Below, one piece after another: positions 1 through 7,370 of a stretch of 10,559 nt of DNA; within the stretch, counting starts at the first letter, position 1, and each line of letters begins with the position of its first letter. Source of the stretch: Nocardia sp. (GTDB taxonomy: Bacteria; Actinomycetota; Actinomycetes; Mycobacteriales; Mycobacteriaceae); NCBI GenBank assembly GCA_013361595.1, contig JABFXT010000903.1, forward strand, positions 1-10,559, in the 5' to 3' direction. The notes under the pieces were generated by a model. The model made no database searches. It was given only the letters and a program-made list of their open reading frames with translations, and was not told the DNA's origin. A program made the position numbers and the translations under genes.

Positions 1-2112
1 ATCGTCGCACTGCTGGAATCCGGGACCGTCGTGACGGATTCGCCGCGCGCCCGCGCCGGCGCGCAGCTCACGGAAACCGCACCGCCCGCGGCGGGAGAGC
101 GGACGATCGGGCCCGGCGATATCGCCGTCCTGGTCCGTACCCATACGCAGCTTGAGGTGGTGCGATCCGCACTCGAGCGCGCCGGGGTCCCGGTGGTCCT
201 GGCGAGTGGCAGCAGTATCTTCGCGACCGGTAGCGCCACCGATTGGCTGTGGGTGCTGCGGGCGCTGGAGCAGCCGCATCGGGCGGACCGGGTGCGGCTG
301 GCCGCGCTCACTCCGCTATTCGGGTACACCGGCGCCGAACTCGACACCGGGGGAGCGGATCTGGTGGGTCGGGTCAGCGCCGAACTGCGCGATGCGGCGC
401 GGTTGTTCGCCCGCGCCGGATTCGCCGCCGTTTTCGACGAACTCGCCACCGGAACCCGGCTGGCACCCCGGCTGCTCGCGGCCGAACACGGCGAACGCCG
501 GCTCACCGATATCCGCCATCTCGCCCAACTGCTCGACGAGGTCTCGGTCACCGAGGGGCTGGGCCTCACCGCGCTGACCCGGTGGCTGGCCGACCGGGTC
601 CGCGAACCCACGTCGGGATCGGTGCCCGGCCGGGGACGGCGGCTGGACCGCGATATCGCGGCCGTGCAGATCGCCACCGTTCACGCCAGCAAGGGTCTCG
701 AATTCCCGGTCGTCTACCTGCCGTTCGCCTGGGACAGCTCCGCGGATCCCAAACCCGCCACCCTGCTCATGCACGACGGCGACGCCCGGGTGCTCGATAT
801 CGGCGGCCCCGACGCCCCGGGGTACAACTCCCGCAAGGAACGTGCCGACAGCGAATCCGCGGGCGAGGAACTGCGCCTGTGTTATGTCGCGCTGACCCGG
901 GCGTGCTGTCAGGTGGTGGCCTGGTGGGCACCCTCGTTCGGGACCGCGAGCGCCCCGTTGCACCGGCTGCTCTTCGGCCGGGTACCGGGCACGGCCCAGC
1001 CGAGCGCGCGGGCCGCGGTCGCCGAGGACGGCGCCGCGGTCGATCGGCTCCGTGCCTGGGCGGCCGCCGCGGGTGAGTCGATTTCGGTCACCGCCGCCGA
1101 CCCCGCCGCCGAGCCCCCGGTGTACCGCCCCTGGACCGATACCGGAGCGGGGGCCCTCGCCGTGGCCGCCTTCGACCGCGATATCGACGAGTACTGGCGG
1201 CGCACCTCGTATTCGGCGCTCACCGCCGCGGCCCATCAAGTGGTGCCGGAGTCCGAACCGGAGGATGCTCCCGGCCCCGACGACGAGCCCGACGTCCCCG
1301 TACCGCTCGACGAACCCGGACCCGGGGCGCCGTCGCTGATGAACGACCTTCCCTACGGCGCCGAATTCGGCACTCTGGTGCACGGGGTCCTGGAACGCGT
1401 CGATACCGAGGCCGCCGATCTGGTGGCCGAGGTGCGCGCGCGGTGTACCGAAGCGATCGGTGAGATGCTCTCCACCGCCGATCCGGAACTGCTGACGACA
1501 GCTCTGGTGGAGGTGCTGCGCACGCCGATCGGGTTCGGGGCCCTCGCCGATATCCCGGCACGGGACCGGTTGTGCGAACTCGAATTCGAGCTTCCGCTCG
1601 CCGGCGGCGACACCCCGGCCGGCTCGGCGGCCACCCTGCGTGATATCGCCGCCGCGGTGCGGGCCCACCTGGATCCCGGCGACGATTTCCATGTCTACGC
1701 CGATGAACTCGACACCCTCGACGAGCTCCCGTTGCGCGGATATCTGACCGGCAGTATCGACGCGGTACTGCGTACCGCCGATCAGCGCTGCGTGGTCGTG
1801 GACTACAAGACGAACCGCCTGGGTACGGGTGATCTCACGGTCGCCCATTACACCCGGGAGCGGATGGTGGCGGAGATGATCCGTTCGCACTATCCGCTGC
1901 AGGCGCTGCTGTACTCGGTAGCGCTGCACCGGTATCTGCGCTGGCGACTGCCCGGTTACGACCCCGCGCTACATCTCGGCGGAATCCGCTACCTGTTCGT
2001 TCGCGGAATGATCGGACCGGAGACCCCGGCGGGGGCAGGGGTTTTCGACTGGACTCCACCGGCCGCCCTGGTCGTCGCGTTGTCGGATCTGCTCGCCGGA
2101 GGTGCTTCGTGA
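1..2112 (+). CDS. recB: RecB subunit of RecBCD (exodeoxyribonuclease V beta), 5'-truncated by the window edge
   Basis: This is the C-terminal 703 residues of a UvrD/Rep-type helicase fused to a RecB-family nuclease. The reading frame is open from base 1, so the GTG at 31 is internal and the N-terminal Walker A half lies outside the window. Visible in order (window residue numbers): superfamily 1 helicase motif IV region around 41-50 (AVLVRTHTQ); motif V at 224-240 (ATVHASKGLEF); motif VI at 293-301 (LCYVALTRA, R300); an acidic Pro-rich linker about 417-446; then the nuclease domain with GTLVH (H461), GSID (D587), VDYKTN (D601, K603), the QALLYSVALHRYL helix and GGIRYLFVRGM near 659-670. All expected nuclease metal ligands and the catalytic Lys are present, so nuclease activity is predicted. 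In the RecBCD complex RecB is the 3'-to-5' helicase and sole nuclease acting on double-strand ends for recombination repair. The stop overlaps the recD start, so the two are co-translated. I see no frameshift. Confidence 0.95.
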   Translation: MVALLESGTVVTDSPRARAGAQLTETAPPAAGERTIGPGDIAVLVRTHTQLEVVRSALERAGVPVVLASGSSIFATGSATDWLWVLRALEQPHRADRVRLAALTPLFGYTGAELDTGGADLVGRVSAELRDAARLFARAGFAAVFDELATGTRLAPRLLAAEHGERRLTDIRHLAQLLDEVSVTEGLGLTALTRWLADRVREPTSGSVPGRGRRLDRDIAAVQIATVHASKGLEFPVVYLPFAWDSSADPKPATLLMHDGDARVLDIGGPDAPGYNSRKERADSESAGEELRLCYVALTRACCQVVAWWAPSFGTASAPLHRLLFGRVPGTAQPSARAAVAEDGAAVDRLRAWAAAAGESISVTAADPAAEPPVYRPWTDTGAGALAVAAFDRDIDEYWRRTSYSALTAAAHQVVPESEPEDAPGPDDEPDVPVPLDEPGPGAPSLMNDLPYGAEFGTLVHGVLERVDTEAADLVAEVRARCTEAIGEMLSTADPELLTTALVEVLRTPIGFGALADIPARDRLCELEFELPLAGGDTPAGSAATLRDIAAAVRAHLDPGDDFHVYADELDTLDELPLRGYLTGSIDAVLRTADQRCVVVDYKTNRLGTGDLTVAHYTRERMVAEMIRSHYPLQALLYSVALHRYLRWRLPGYDPALHLGGIRYLFVRGMIGPETPAGAGVFDWTPPAALVVALSDLLAGGAS
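2098..2102 (+). promoter_or_regulatory. Shine-Dalgarno site for recD inside the recB 3' end
   Basis: GGAGG lies 6 nt upstream of the GTG at 2109. It fixes the recD start at this GTG, which shares GTGA with the recB stop codon (TGA at 2110-2112), a typical translational-coupling arrangement. Confidence 0.75.
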
Positions 2113-4037
2113 TACCCATCCGGGTGGCGCAGCGCGGGACCGGAATCCTGCGTGAATTCAACGAGGCGGGCGTGCTCTCGGCTGCCGATGTGCACGTGGC
2201 CGAACGGCTCGGCAGGCTCGGCGGTGAGGACCGGGAACTGGTGCTCTTCGCCGCCGCCCTGGCCGTCCGCGCGGTGCGGTCGGGATCGGTCTGCCTGGAT
2301 CTCACCCGGATGCGGGATATCGGTGTGGACGCCGACGAGGAACGCCCCGAGCTGCTGGTGGACCCCGCGGAATTGCCGTGGCCCGAGGAAGCCGGAGTCG
2401 TCGAGGCATTGCGGGAGAGTCCCCTGGTCTTCGGCGGCCCGCGGGGCCCGCTGCGGCCGTTGCGGCTCACCGATCCGTCTCGTCCGGGGACCGGCCCGCT
2501 GCTCTACCTGGATCGTTACTACCAGCAGGAGCAGATCATCCGGCGGGTGCTCACCGCGCGCGCCGCCGGCCATCCGCGAACCGATCCCGCCGTCGTGCGT
2601 CGCGAACTCGACCGGTTGTTCGGCCCGCCGGAGAACCTCGTCGACCGGCAGCGTATCGCCGCGGCACTCGCCGCCACGCACTGGACGACGGTGGTCGCCG
2701 GTGGCCCCGGAACAGGGAAAACGCACACCATCGCCCGGATCCTCGCGCTGCTCGTCGCCCAGCACGCCGCCGATCCCGGGGGCGGGGCGCCGCCGCGTAT
2801 CGCCTTGGCCGCGCCGACCGGAAAGGCGGCCGCGCGGCTACAGGAGGCGGTGCGGGATCAAGCGCCCGCGCTGGGCCTGCCGGAATTGTCCGCCGCCACA
2901 TTGCACCGGCTCCTGGGCTGGCAGCGCGGCCGCACCACCCGATTCCGTTATCACGAACACAATCGGCTGCCCTATGACGTGGTCGTGGTCGACGAGACGT
3001 CCATGGTTTCGCTGACCATGATGAGCCGGTTGCTCGCGGCGCTGCGGCCCGATACCCGGCTCGTGCTGGCCGGCGATCCGGATCAGCTCGCCTCGGTCGA
3101 CGCCGGTGCGGTTCTGGCCGATCTGGTGGCCGCGCCGTTCCCCGGGACTGCCGACCCTTCTTTCGAGGAGGTCCTCGGCGCCGAACTCGCGGTGGCCGCG
3201 GCCGCCGATCCGGGGGAGTCCGAAACGCTCACCGACCTGGAACGCGACCGGTTGCGCGGCGGAATCGTCCGGCTGACCCGCGGCCGCCGGTTCGGTGGCC
3301 GGATCGCCGAACTCGCCGTCGCCGTCCGGGCGGGCGATACCGAGGCCGCGCTGGGACTGCTGCGGGCCGGCGGGGAAATGCTCGAGCTGCTCGGCCCGGA
3401 CGAGAACGCCGCTGTCCGAGCCGATATCGTCGCCACCGCGCAGCGGGTCGGCACCGCCGCACGTGCCGGTGACGCGGCCGCCGCGCTGGCCGCGTTCGAA
3501 TCGCATCGGCTGCTGTGTGCGCACCGGCGTGGTCCGTTCGGGGTCGAACACTGGGACCGCGTGGCCGCTGAATGGGCCGCGACGGTGGGTTCGGGGCCGG
3601 ACCATCGGCACGGCACCTGGTACCCCGGACAACCACTGCTGGTGACCGCGAACGATCACGAGGCCCGGATCTACAACGGGGACACCGGGGTGGTGGTGGC
3701 CCGCCCGGACGGATCGCTGCGGGTCGCGCTGCAACGCGGCGACGAACCGTATCTGGTGCACCCCACCCAGTTCCCGGCGGTCGTCACGGTTTTCGCCATG
3801 ACGATCCATCGCAGCCAGGGCAGTCAGTACGACGCGGTGACCATCGTGCTGCCGGAGCCGGGCTCGGGCCTGCTCACCCGTGAACTCCTCTATACCGCGA
3901 TCACTCGTGCCCGCCGGCATGTGCGGATCATCGGAACCGAGGAGGCCATCCGGACGGCGATCGACCGGCACGTTCTGCGCGCCAGCGGTCTGAGCCTGGA
4001 CGATCTGGGCTCGGCGCCGGTCGCGGTCGAGGACTAG
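2109..4037 (+). CDS. recD: RecD subunit of RecBCD (exodeoxyribonuclease V alpha), 5'-to-3' helicase
   Basis: A complete 642-residue superfamily 1B helicase, in the usual size range for RecD. The N-terminal domain (about 1-180) includes the family signature LLYLDRYYQQE at 131-141. Helicase motifs follow: Walker A GGPGTGKT at 198-205 (K204); motif Ia LAAPTGKAAARLQ; Walker B VVVDETS (D295, E296); motif III LAGDPDQL at 320-327; a late VTANDHEARIYNGDTG segment typical of RecD/TraA-like helicases; motif V FAMTIHRSQGSQYD at 562-575; and motif VI LLYTAITRARR (R600, R602). All ATPase residues are intact. In RecBCD this subunit is the faster motor, translocating on the 5'-ended strand. It lacks the extra long N-terminal region of stand-alone RecD2, and its position directly after recB supports RecBCD membership. 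The GTG start is chosen from the GGAGG site and the 4-bp overlap with recB. It converges on the tetR gene with only 10 bp between the stops; no clear terminator hairpin is visible there. Confidence 0.96.
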   Translation: MIPIRVAQRGTGILREFNEAGVLSAADVHVAERLGRLGGEDRELVLFAAALAVRAVRSGSVCLDLTRMRDIGVDADEERPELLVDPAELPWPEEAGVVEALRESPLVFGGPRGPLRPLRLTDPSRPGTGPLLYLDRYYQQEQIIRRVLTARAAGHPRTDPAVVRRELDRLFGPPENLVDRQRIAAALAATHWTTVVAGGPGTGKTHTIARILALLVAQHAADPGGGAPPRIALAAPTGKAAARLQEAVRDQAPALGLPELSAATLHRLLGWQRGRTTRFRYHEHNRLPYDVVVVDETSMVSLTMMSRLLAALRPDTRLVLAGDPDQLASVDAGAVLADLVAAPFPGTADPSFEEVLGAELAVAAAADPGESETLTDLERDRLRGGIVRLTRGRRFGGRIAELAVAVRAGDTEAALGLLRAGGEMLELLGPDENAAVRADIVATAQRVGTAARAGDAAAALAAFESHRLLCAHRRGPFGVEHWDRVAAEWAATVGSGPDHRHGTWYPGQPLLVTANDHEARIYNGDTGVVVARPDGSLRVALQRGDEPYLVHPTQFPAVVTVFAMTIHRSQGSQYDAVTIVLPEPGSGLLTRELLYTAITRARRHVRIIGTEEAIRTAIDRHVLRASGLSLDDLGSAPVAVED

Positions 4038-4047
4038 GCCGACGGGA

Positions 4048-4749
4048 TCAGTCCACCGCCGGGCCCGCGGCCGGGAAGATCCCGGGCAGGCTCATCGCGT
4101 AGTGCACGTCGTCGGTGTTCCCGAGGGTCGCCAGTACGACGCGGATCATGGTCAGCCGGGCCGCGGCGACGGTTTCGGGATCGGGTTCGCGGCCCGGTTC
4201 GGCCGCGGCCGAGACCCGGTAGACCACGTATTCGCATACGTGCAACGCCGCGTCGAGGTCCAGCGGTGCCGGGACCGGGCGGCCCAGTTCGGCGAATTTG
4301 GTGCGCACGATCGCGCGGATCCCGTCGAGGGCGGTATTGCGGTAGTTCGACACCGGTGATCCGGGGTCGTGGAGCTCGGCGAACAGCGGTCGCAGCATCG
4401 GGCCGTGGCCGCGGGCCCAGTCGAGGTAGGCGTCGATGAGCCGGATGCCGAGGTCCACGCCTTCTCCGGAGGCCTCGAGCGCAGCGCCGATACCACCTAC
4501 GAGTTCGGCATTGGAGACGTCGAGTACCGCGTTGAGCGGTTCGGTGGCATTGGCGAAATAGCGGTAGAAGGTCGGGCGGGACAAGCCCGCCTCATCGATG
4601 ATCTGCGCGACGCTCGAGCCGCGGGAGCCGTTGCGGGTGAACACCGCGGCGGTGGCCCGCACGATCCGGGCGCGCACCTGTTCGGCTTGTTCCCGCGTCT
4701 GTGGCGGCCGGCCGCGGCGTGCGGGCCGGTCACCGTTCGTCGCGGTCAC
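4048..4749 (-). CDS. TetR/AcrR-family transcriptional regulator
   Basis: With the GTG start at 4749 the protein is 233 residues, usual for TetR repressors. The N-terminus is basic and AT-hook-like (RRGRPP at 11-16). The DNA-binding domain covers about 25-70: helix 1 ARIVRATAAVFTRNG, then SVAQIIDEAGLSRPTFYRYF with the hallmark TFYRYF at 60-65. The remaining ~165 residues are the variable ligand and dimerisation domain, which gives no clue to the ligand. An in-frame GTG at 4782 would add 11 residues, but the downstream GTG is preferred because GGAGAA lies 6 nt before it, while the upstream one has no clear ribosome site and falls inside a palindrome. The gene is divergent from the aldehyde dehydrogenase/SDR pair (179-bp gap), so it likely represses that pair and itself; this is inferred from arrangement alone. 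Confidence 0.9.
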   Translation of the reverse strand: MTATNGDRPARRGRPPQTREQAEQVRARIVRATAAVFTRNGSRGSSVAQIIDEAGLSRPTFYRYFANATEPLNAVLDVSNAELVGGIGAALEASGEGVDLGIRLIDAYLDWARGHGPMLRPLFAELHDPGSPVSNYRNTALDGIRAIVRTKFAELGRPVPAPLDLDAALHVCEYVVYRVSAAAEPGREPDPETVAAARLTMIRVVLATLGNTDDVHYAMSLPGIFPAAGPAVD

Positions 4750-4764
4750 GATCGGTTCTCCGGC

Positions 4765-4788
4765 CGGGCTGTGAGATCCCACAGCCCG
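4765..4788. promoter_or_regulatory. 24-bp near-perfect palindrome, candidate TetR operator (or leader hairpin)
   Basis: Two perfectly complementary 9-bp arms, CGGGCTGTG and CACAGCCCG, flank AGATCC, whose central GATC is itself symmetric; only one symmetric pair (A/C) of the 24-bp element fails. It sits 3 nt upstream of the GGAGAA ribosome site for the regulator start at 4749, on the side facing the divergent operon. Size, symmetry and place fit an autoregulatory TetR-family operator. As RNA it could instead fold as a 9-bp stem next to the ribosome site. Confidence 0.6.
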
Positions 4789-4822
4789 CGGCGGTTCCGG
4801 ACTGTTGCGTGGAACGGAGCCC

Positions 4823-4853
4823 TTGACACGGCGTACGGCACGGGGATTACCCT
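4823..4853 (+). promoter_or_regulatory. Candidate promoter of the aldehyde dehydrogenase/SDR unit
   Basis: A consensus -35 hexamer TTGACA (4823-4828) is followed after 19 bp by TACCCT (4848-4853), which fits the actinobacterial TAnnnT -10 pattern. The spacer is longer than ideal; ATTACC at 4846 would give 17 bp but a poorer hexamer. It reads toward the gene starting at 4929, implying a leader of roughly 70 nt. An AT-rich patch (4862-4878) follows, unusual in this GC-rich window. Confidence 0.45.
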
Positions 4854-4928
4854 AACACCACTGTTCAATTAATCATTTCGCTGTGGTTCTGCGGCCGCGG
4901 CGCGAGAACGCCCAGGAGAACGCCGACG

Positions 4929-6500
4929 ATGACGACCGCCCAGCGTCCCGCCGCCACCGGCGCGCTCACCCCGGATCTGGTGAAACCGCTGCTCGCCCGG
5001 GCCGCGGCCGGCGGAGCGCCGGCCGTCACGGTATCCGCGCCGGCCACCGGGGAACAGATCGCCGAACTGCCGCAATCCTCGGTCGCCGATATCGACGCCG
5101 CGTTCGAACGCGCCCGCGCCGCTCAGCGCCGGTGGGCTCAGGTTCCGGTCCGGGAGCGGGCCGCGGTACTGCGCCGTTTCCACGATCTGGTGCTCGCCGA
5201 ACAGGACACCATCCTCGATATCGTCCAGACAGAGACCGGTAAATCCCGGACGCACGCCTTCGACGAAGTCGGCGATGTGGCGGTCAACTCCCGGTACTAC
5301 GCGGCCACCGCGCCCAAACTCCTCGCCCGCCGCAATCCGCGCGGCGTACTCCCGGTGCTCACCGATGTACAGGTGCGTCCGCGGCCCAAGGGCGTGGTCG
5401 CGGTGATCTCGCCGTGGAACTATCCGCTCGCACTGGCCGTCTCCGACGCGCTGCCCGCGCTGGTCGCCGGTAACGCGGTCGTGGGCCGGCCCGACAACCA
5501 GACCGCGCTCACCGCGTTGTGGGCCGTCGACGCCGCCGTCCGAGCCGGGCTACCGGAGGATCTGTGGCAGATCGTGCTGGGCCGCGGTTCCGTGATCGGC
5601 GGCGAGGTGATCGATCGCGCCGACTATGTCGACTACACCGGATCCAGCGCCACCGGTCGTACCATCGGCCGCCAGGCCGGTGAGCGTCTCATCGGCTGCT
5701 CGCTCGAACTGGGTGGGAAGAACCCGCTGCTGGTGTTGTCGGACGCCGACCCGGCTGCCGCCGCCCGCACCGCGGTCCGGGCCAGTTTCGCCTCGGCCGG
5801 TCAGCTGTGTGAATCCATGGAACGTATCTACGTGCACGAGAAGGTCTACGACCGGTTCGTGGAAGAGTTCGTCCCGGCGGTGCGGGCACTGAAGCTGGGC
5901 TCGCCGCTGGACTACTCGACGGATATGGGTTCGCTGACCTTCCCGCGGCAACTCGAGACCGTCCGCGCCCATGTCGACGATGCGGTCGCCAAGGGCGCGA
6001 CCGTGCTGGCCGGCGGCGTCCACCGCCCCGATCTCGGCCCGTACTTCTACGAACCGACGGTGCTCACCGAGGTGACCGCCGAGATGACGGTGTACCGCGA
6101 GGAAACCTTCGGCCCGGTCGTCTCGGTGTACAAGGTCGCCACCGACGACGAGGCCGTGACCCAGGCCAACGACACCCCCTACGGGCTCAACGCCAGCGTC
6201 TGGACCCGCAGTGCCGCGCGCGGCCGCGAATTCGCCGCGCGGATCAACGCCGGGTCGGTGAACGTGAACGAGGGTTTCATCGCCGCGTGGGGTAGCGCCG
6301 ACGCGCCGTCGGGCGGTGTCGGGATCTCGGGCACCGGTCGCCGGCACGGTCCGGAGGGACTGCTCAAATACGTCGACACCCAGACCATCGCCGTCCAGCG
6401 CATGCTCCCGATCGCACCACTGCCGGGGATGTCGGAGGCGATGTGGGCGAAGACCATGACACTCTACTTCCGGGTCATGAAAACGCTGCGCCAGAAGTAG
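4929..6500 (+). CDS. gabD2: Aldehyde dehydrogenase, GabD2-like (succinic-semialdehyde dehydrogenase type)
   Basis: A 523-residue NAD(P)-dependent aldehyde dehydrogenase that oxidises an aldehyde to a carboxylate. Family residues seen: SPWNYP with oxyanion-hole N164; LELGGK with general base E260; GQLC with catalytic C294; and EETFGPVVSVYKV in the C-terminal half. The GQLC-ES-MERIYVHEKVYDRF context, the PDNQTALTAL segment and the C-terminal extension after TQTIAVQR (ending in FRVMKTLRQK) resemble actinobacterial GabD2, annotated as succinic-semialdehyde dehydrogenase, of similar length. ATG at 4929 is chosen from AGGAG at 4914-4918. One oddity is R187 (VVGRPDNQT), where most of the superfamily has the Lys of the KP motif that contacts the cofactor adenine ribose. 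It is followed 42 bp later by an SDR gene on the same strand, and a TetR gene is divergent upstream. Succinic semialdehyde is thus only one candidate substrate; a product of the neighbouring SDR is equally plausible. The enzyme class is certain, the substrate is not. Confidence 0.85.
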   Translation: MTTAQRPAATGALTPDLVKPLLARAAAGGAPAVTVSAPATGEQIAELPQSSVADIDAAFERARAAQRRWAQVPVRERAAVLRRFHDLVLAEQDTILDIVQTETGKSRTHAFDEVGDVAVNSRYYAATAPKLLARRNPRGVLPVLTDVQVRPRPKGVVAVISPWNYPLALAVSDALPALVAGNAVVGRPDNQTALTALWAVDAAVRAGLPEDLWQIVLGRGSVIGGEVIDRADYVDYTGSSATGRTIGRQAGERLIGCSLELGGKNPLLVLSDADPAAAARTAVRASFASAGQLCESMERIYVHEKVYDRFVEEFVPAVRALKLGSPLDYSTDMGSLTFPRQLETVRAHVDDAVAKGATVLAGGVHRPDLGPYFYEPTVLTEVTAEMTVYREETFGPVVSVYKVATDDEAVTQANDTPYGLNASVWTRSAARGREFAARINAGSVNVNEGFIAAWGSADAPSGGVGISGTGRRHGPEGLLKYVDTQTIAVQRMLPIAPLPGMSEAMWAKTMTLYFRVMKTLRQK

Positions 6501-6542
6501 GCCACTGTTTCCGTTCTCCTCGACGACAAGGATTCGACACCG

Positions 6543-7370
6543 ATGAAACTGGATACGGTGGCCGGTAAGAAGGTGCTGATCACCGGAGCCGCCATGGGTC
6601 TGGGCAAGCTGTTCGCCACCCGGGCGGTGCGTGAAGGCGCCGCCGCCGTGGTGCTGTGGGATATCAACGAGACGGCGCTGCGCGAGACGGCGGCCGAGCT
6701 CACCGCCGCGGGCGGTACGGTGCACACCTACGCGGTGGACGTCTCCGACGGGGACGCGGTCGCGACCGCCGCGGAATCGGTGCGCGCGGAGATCGGCGAT
6801 ATCGACGTACTGGTGAACAACGCCGGCATCGTCCGGGGCAACACGTACTTCTGGGAGACCGCGGACCGCGCCGATATCGACAAGACCATGGCGATCAACT
6901 CGCTGGCGCCGATGTACGTGACCCGGGAATTCCTGGGCGCCATGGTCGCCGGAACCACCGAGGCCCGGGTGCTCACCATCGCGTCGTCGGCGGGACTGGT
7001 CCACAATCCGCGGATGAGCGTGTACGCGGCGTCGAAATGGGCGGCGCTGGGCTGGTCGGATTCGGTCCGGATCGAGCTCGAGCAGGCCGGTCACGGCCAT
7101 GTGAAGGTCACGACGGTGTGCCCGACCTATATCGATACCGGGATGTTCGACGGCGCCAAGGGTTTCTGGCTCACGCCGATCCTGGATCAGCACAAGGTCG
7201 TCGACACATCCTGGACCGAGATGAAGAAGGGCACGCCGGTCGTGATCCTGCCGTGGACCTCGCGGCTCAACAAGGCGCTGTCCGGGGTCCTGCCGATCAA
7301 ACTGCGCGATCTGTTCCTGAACACGGTCGGGGTCTACCACTCGATGGACGAGTTCACCGGCCGGAAGTAG
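6543..7370 (+). CDS. Short-chain dehydrogenase/reductase, retinol/17-beta-HSD-like (SDR16C-like)
   Basis: A 275-residue classical SDR with a Rossmann fold. Visible: TGAAMGLG (T14-G21) nucleotide-binding motif; D40 at the end of the second strand (VVLWDIN), which favours NAD over NADP; NNAG; and the catalytic S148, Y161 and K165 (SSAG, then YAASK). The tail after the catalytic core, with PWTSRLNKALSGVLPIKLRD and a terminal SMDEFTGRK, resembles the C-terminus of the RDH10/17-beta-HSD11 group, which oxidises retinol, steroid or other lipophilic alcohols. The hydrophobic stretch near 232-262 may associate with membrane, but there is no signal peptide. ATG at 6543 has AAGGA 10 nt upstream. It lies 42 bp after the aldehyde dehydrogenase without an obvious promoter between, so the two probably share a transcript: SDR making an aldehyde, ALDH making the acid. 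The substrate is unknown. Its 3' end overlaps the convergent methyltransferase gene by 17 bp. Confidence 0.88.
   Translation: MKLDTVAGKKVLITGAAMGLGKLFATRAVREGAAAVVLWDINETALRETAAELTAAGGTVHTYAVDVSDGDAVATAAESVRAEIGDIDVLVNNAGIVRGNTYFWETADRADIDKTMAINSLAPMYVTREFLGAMVAGTTEARVLTIASSAGLVHNPRMSVYAASKWAALGWSDSVRIELEQAGHGHVKVTTVCPTYIDTGMFDGAKGFWLTPILDQHKVVDTSWTEMKKGTPVVILPWTSRLNKALSGVLPIKLRDLFLNTVGVYHSMDEFTGRK

Noticed and set aside
31..33. GTG at 31 as the true start of recB
   Set aside because: The frame is open to the window edge, helicase motif IV follows at once, and the essential N-terminal motifs would be missing; it is an internal codon of a truncated gene.
316..1929. 537-codon open frame on the minus strand within recB
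   Set aside because: Antisense to intact helicase and nuclease motifs, low-complexity Arg/Gly-rich translation and no recognisable domain.
1..4037. recB-recD as part of a new defence island
   Set aside because: Motifs and gene order are those of ordinary RecBCD; no restriction, toxin, retron, CRISPR or phage-related gene is nearby.
4857..4887. ACCAC/GTGGT inverted repeat in the aldehyde dehydrogenase leader
   Set aside because: Only 5-bp arms with a 21-nt spacer; not distinguishable from chance, unlike the 24-bp palindrome at 4765.
5550..7340. 596-codon open frame on the minus strand spanning the aldehyde dehydrogenase and first SDR
   Set aside because: It is antisense to two clear enzymes and crosses their intergenic gap. 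Its protein is rich in Arg, His, Gly and Asp with no domain motif, the usual shadow of high-GC codon bias.
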